DNA of 8,806 bases, from positions 1 through 8,806 of the forward strand of contig QIGM01000098.1 of NCBI GenBank assembly GCA_003230795.1. The letters run 5' to 3'. The DNA comes from a bacterium (GTDB taxonomy: Bacteria; Bdellovibrionota_C; UBA2361; SZUA-149). The stretch's first letter is position 1. Every line of letters starts with the position of its first letter. Both the position numbers and the translations under genes were made by a program. Shown here piece by piece: positions 6,542-8,806 of this stretch. Below the pieces are notes generated by a model that ran no database searches, was not told the DNA's origin, and was given only the letters and a program-made list of their open reading frames with translations.

Positions 6542-8434
6542 ATGTGCGGTATCACCGGATGGTTGGGTCCCAGCGAAACAATAAGCGACCCTAAATCCAC
6601 GCTCTGTAAAATGCGAGAGACTCTCCTACTCCGTGGCCCAGACGAGTCAGGCGAACAGGTCTTTGACGGCGCTGCAATTGCGATGCAGCGTCTACGAGTG
6701 ATCGACCTAAAAGGCGGCTCCCAACCAATGAGCTCTCCGGATGAAAAATGCTGGATCGTTCTTAACGGTGAAATCTACAACTACCAAGAACTCCGAGAGA
6801 CACTGCGAAGCAAAGGACACGAATTTAAAACAAATTCAGATACCGAGGTATTGCTCCATGCCTACCTAGAATGGGGTGAAGACCTCCTTCCCAAATTGCG
6901 TGGGATGTTCGCCTTTGCGATTTACGATTTTCGCAATACTCGCTCCAGTGCTGAAGGTAAGCTATTTATTGCCCGAGATCGTTTTGGCAAGAAGCCGCTC
7001 TACTATGCTCACAGCGCCGGTTTCCTTGTTTTCGGATCGGAAATGAAATCTCTTTTTTGCCATCCGTATTTCAAAGGCTCTTTGAACCGCGAGGCACTTC
7101 CTGAATACCTCCTTCATGGCTACACCCTCGCCCCGCAGACTCTCTATACGGGCGTTCTAGAACTTCCCCCTGGCAGCTACCTCATCGCTGAAGGACGCGA
7201 GCTATCGGTTGAGCGATACTGGCGCCCTAGCTTTCACAACAGAGAGTTCTCTTCACTCTCTTTCGAAGAGGCCGCTACCACCTTACGTAAAAATCTCTTC
7301 GATGCAGTAAAAGCTAGAATGATAAGCGACGTTCCTCTCGGAGCCTTTCTTTCAGGCGGCTTAGACTCCGCAGCGATTGTCGCCTGCATGGCAGATATCT
7401 CGGACCAGAAAGTCCGTACATTTTCGATTGGCTTTGACGACGAGTTTGGCTTTAACGAGCTGCCTCACGCGCGTCGAGTTGCTGAAGAATTCGATACAGA
7501 ACATCACGAGTTCGTGGTCACACCTGACACGCTGAAAATGCTGCCAAGGCTTCTCGCCTTGCACGACCAGCCTTTTGCAGATTCTTCCGCACTACCAACC
7601 CTTCTCCTTTCTGAGATGACAAAAGAGCATGTAACCGTTGCCTTAAGCGGTGATGGAGGTGACGAACTATTTGCCGGCTACGACCGCTTCGCTGGGGCAA
7701 CTACGCTTGCAAATATATACAACTTCACCCCTTCACCACTGCAGTCGCTGTTTAGTCTTCTCGCAGAGGCTCTGCCAGAAAAGAGCAGTCATAAGGGATT
7801 GGTTACTACTGCGCGGCGTTTCCTCTCCGCCGCCCCCTTACCTCTAGAACAACGATATCTTGAAATGGTGGGAATCTTCCCTCCACGAACCCTTGCGAAA
7901 CTTTTTAATTCAGAGACGGTAGCCGCACTTGTCGAGTCGTATAAAGAAAGATTTGGAGATGCTGGTTCCGACTCCGAGCTTGAGCAGCTTCTTTATGTAA
8001 ACGCTACGACGTATTTACCAGGAGACCTACTAGTAAAAACAGACCGTTGCAGCATGGGAGCCTCGCTAGAGGTTCGAAGTCCTTTTCTGGATGACAGATT
8101 GTTTGATTTTGCTCGCACCCTGCCCGAAGCTTACAAACTCAAAGGACTACAGAAAAAGCTTATTCTAAAACAAGCCTTTCAAGGAATAGTCCCTAGCGAA
8201 ATTATCGAGAGAAAAAAACACGGCTTCGGTGTGCCGATCGCACATTGGTTTCGCACCTCGATGAAAGACTACATCACGAAGACCTTTTCAGATTCTCGCA
8301 TCCTTGATGACAAGCTGCTGCATGAGGCCACAGTAAAAAGAATTATTCACGAACACACCTCAGGGTCGGTCGACCATGCTCACCGGATATGGTCCCTTCT
8401 TACTCTTGAACTTTGGTACAGAAATCTTTCTTAG
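6542..8434 (+). CDS. asnB: AsnB-type glutamine-dependent asparagine synthetase / amidotransferase
   Basis: The family transfers ammonia from glutamine to an ATP-activated carboxylate, classically aspartate. In polysaccharide loci some members amidate sugar acids. The N-terminal class II glutaminase domain (about 1-220) begins MCGITG, with Cys2 as nucleophile after Met removal. It shows the QRLRVIDL segment with R50/R52, NGEIYNY (75-81) and the SDTEV aspartate (D100). The synthetase domain has the PP-loop SGGLDS (271-276), DQPFADSSALPT (342-353), SGDGGDELFAGY (369-380), the KTDRCSMGASLEVRSPFLD segment (499-517) and KKHGFGVP (558-565). All key residues are present and 630 residues is normal length, so it should be active. 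The start is fixed by the need for Cys2 and by AGG at 6532-6534. It follows the wzc-like gene by 42 bp with no obvious terminator, suggesting cotranscription. Whether the acceptor is aspartate or a sugar acid cannot be read from the sequence. Confidence 0.93.
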   Translation: MCGITGWLGPSETISDPKSTLCKMRETLLLRGPDESGEQVFDGAAIAMQRLRVIDLKGGSQPMSSPDEKCWIVLNGEIYNYQELRETLRSKGHEFKTNSDTEVLLHAYLEWGEDLLPKLRGMFAFAIYDFRNTRSSAEGKLFIARDRFGKKPLYYAHSAGFLVFGSEMKSLFCHPYFKGSLNREALPEYLLHGYTLAPQTLYTGVLELPPGSYLIAEGRELSVERYWRPSFHNREFSSLSFEEAATTLRKNLFDAVKARMISDVPLGAFLSGGLDSAAIVACMADISDQKVRTFSIGFDDEFGFNELPHARRVAEEFDTEHHEFVVTPDTLKMLPRLLALHDQPFADSSALPTLLLSEMTKEHVTVALSGDGGDELFAGYDRFAGATTLANIYNFTPSPLQSLFSLLAEALPEKSSHKGLVTTARRFLSAAPLPLEQRYLEMVGIFPPRTLAKLFNSETVAALVESYKERFGDAGSDSELEQLLYVNATTYLPGDLLVKTDRCSMGASLEVRSPFLDDRLFDFARTLPEAYKLKGLQKKLILKQAFQGIVPSEIIERKKHGFGVPIAHWFRTSMKDYITKTFSDSRILDDKLLHEATVKRIIHEHTSGSVDHAHRIWSLLTLELWYRNLS

Positions 8435-8439
8435 GTCTG

Positions 8440-8806
8440 CTAATTTACCACATTTCGGGAGCGGCCCTGGGATTTCGCTTGAAGTTCCGCAATAGCATAT
8501 TCGTATTCTGGCACGATTTGTTTCAGAGGTTCGCCTTTCAGAAAACGTAATGCCTCTTCTGTCGCTTCCAATTCCATTCTCGAACGACAATCCGAGGACA
8601 TAGAACCCATATGGCATGTCGTAATGCAGCGAGGCAGCGTAGTTAGTGCTCCGCTGTAGGGTTCCTGTTCAAAGACATCGACAGCCGCTCCAGAAATAGT
8701 CCCCTGCCTCAAGGCATCGGCGAGATCGTCCTCGCTCACTATGCCACCTCGAGAGGTGTTGATCAGCACAGCCGAATCCTTCATGAGCGCCAGCTCACTA
8801 CTCGAT
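8440..8806 (-). CDS. D-2-hydroxyacid dehydrogenase, C-terminal part (gene runs off the window)
   Basis: These are NAD(P)-dependent oxidoreductases of the phosphoglycerate dehydrogenase (SerA)/2-hydroxyacid type. About 121 C-terminal residues are visible, and the frame is open to the right edge. Numbering from the Met codon at 8784, which is internal, the motif LINTSRGGIV carries the substrate-binding Arg12, AAVDVFEQEP carries catalytic Glu41, and TTCHMGS carries catalytic His58. The usual order and spacing are kept. The residue before the His is Cys rather than the common Pro. The final EATEEALRFLKGEPL helix is typical of the family. The Met at 8784 is not the start, because residues before it (SSSELAL) fit the conserved helix leading into the motif. 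The gene is convergent with the amidotransferase, the two stops being 5 bp apart. Substrate is unknown. Relatives occur in polysaccharide loci as well as in serine biosynthesis. Confidence 0.9.
   Translation of the reverse strand, partial: SSSELALMKDSAVLINTSRGGIVSEDDLADALRQGTISGAAVDVFEQEPYSGALTTLPRCITTCHMGSMSSDCRSRMELEATEEALRFLKGEPLKQIVPEYEYAIAELQAKSQGRSRNVVN

Noticed and set aside
7813..7833. GCGGCG/CGCCGC hairpin inside asnB
   Set aside because: The stem is 6 bp with no T-tract, in ordinary coding sequence, and is likely chance.
8745..8758. CACCTC-GA-GAGGTG inverted repeat
   Set aside because: It lies in the conserved SRGG codons of the dehydrogenase, where the sequence is constrained by the protein, and has no T-run or promoter nearby.

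Overview
The window carries part of a surface-polysaccharide (exopolysaccharide or capsule) locus of a Gram-negative bacterium. The diderm envelope follows from a Wza-type outer-membrane export lipoprotein beside a Wzc-type inner-membrane co-polymerase/tyrosine kinase. Base composition looks close to balanced, and Arg codon CGA is common in all genes, so nothing marks one gene as compositionally foreign. Nothing here fixes the taxon. A proteobacterial or 'delta'-type lineage is a guess.

Layout. Positions 1-116 are a leader with a possible 21-codon ORF from a TTG start (55-120), whose stop overlaps the next start. Then, on the + strand: an exported TPR protein with a discoidin-like C-terminus (117-1523); a secreted, C-terminally short relative of family-5 solute-binding proteins (1528-2583); a Wza-like polysaccharide export lipoprotein (2670-3920); a Wzz/BY-kinase fusion of the Wzc type (4058-6499); and a class II, AsnB-type amidotransferase (6542-8434). 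On the - strand, ending 5 bp from the amidotransferase, is the C-terminal part of a D-2-hydroxyacid dehydrogenase that runs off the right edge (8440-8806).

How the genes fit together. Wza and Wzc homologues form the envelope-spanning export machine, and phosphorylation of the Wzc tail normally controls polymer assembly. The AsnB-type enzyme may put a carboxamide on a sugar acid, or may only supply asparagine. The two proteins ahead of wza are both exported and nearly contiguous. They look like locus-specific periplasmic accessories, and the shortened solute-binding protein is the most unusual gene in the window.

Non-coding structure is concentrated around the wza-wzc junction. It comprises three tandem 13-bp repeats (3956-3994), a plausible sigma70-like promoter containing a small palindrome (4006-4033), and, inside the first 200 nt of wzc, a run of palindromes ending in a 9-bp perfect hairpin followed by TTTTT (4215-4245). 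The last has the form of an intrinsic terminator inside a coding region. Together they suggest that wzc and the downstream gene may be regulated separately from the upstream genes. No RNA genes, CRISPR arrays, insertion sequences or attachment sites were recognised.
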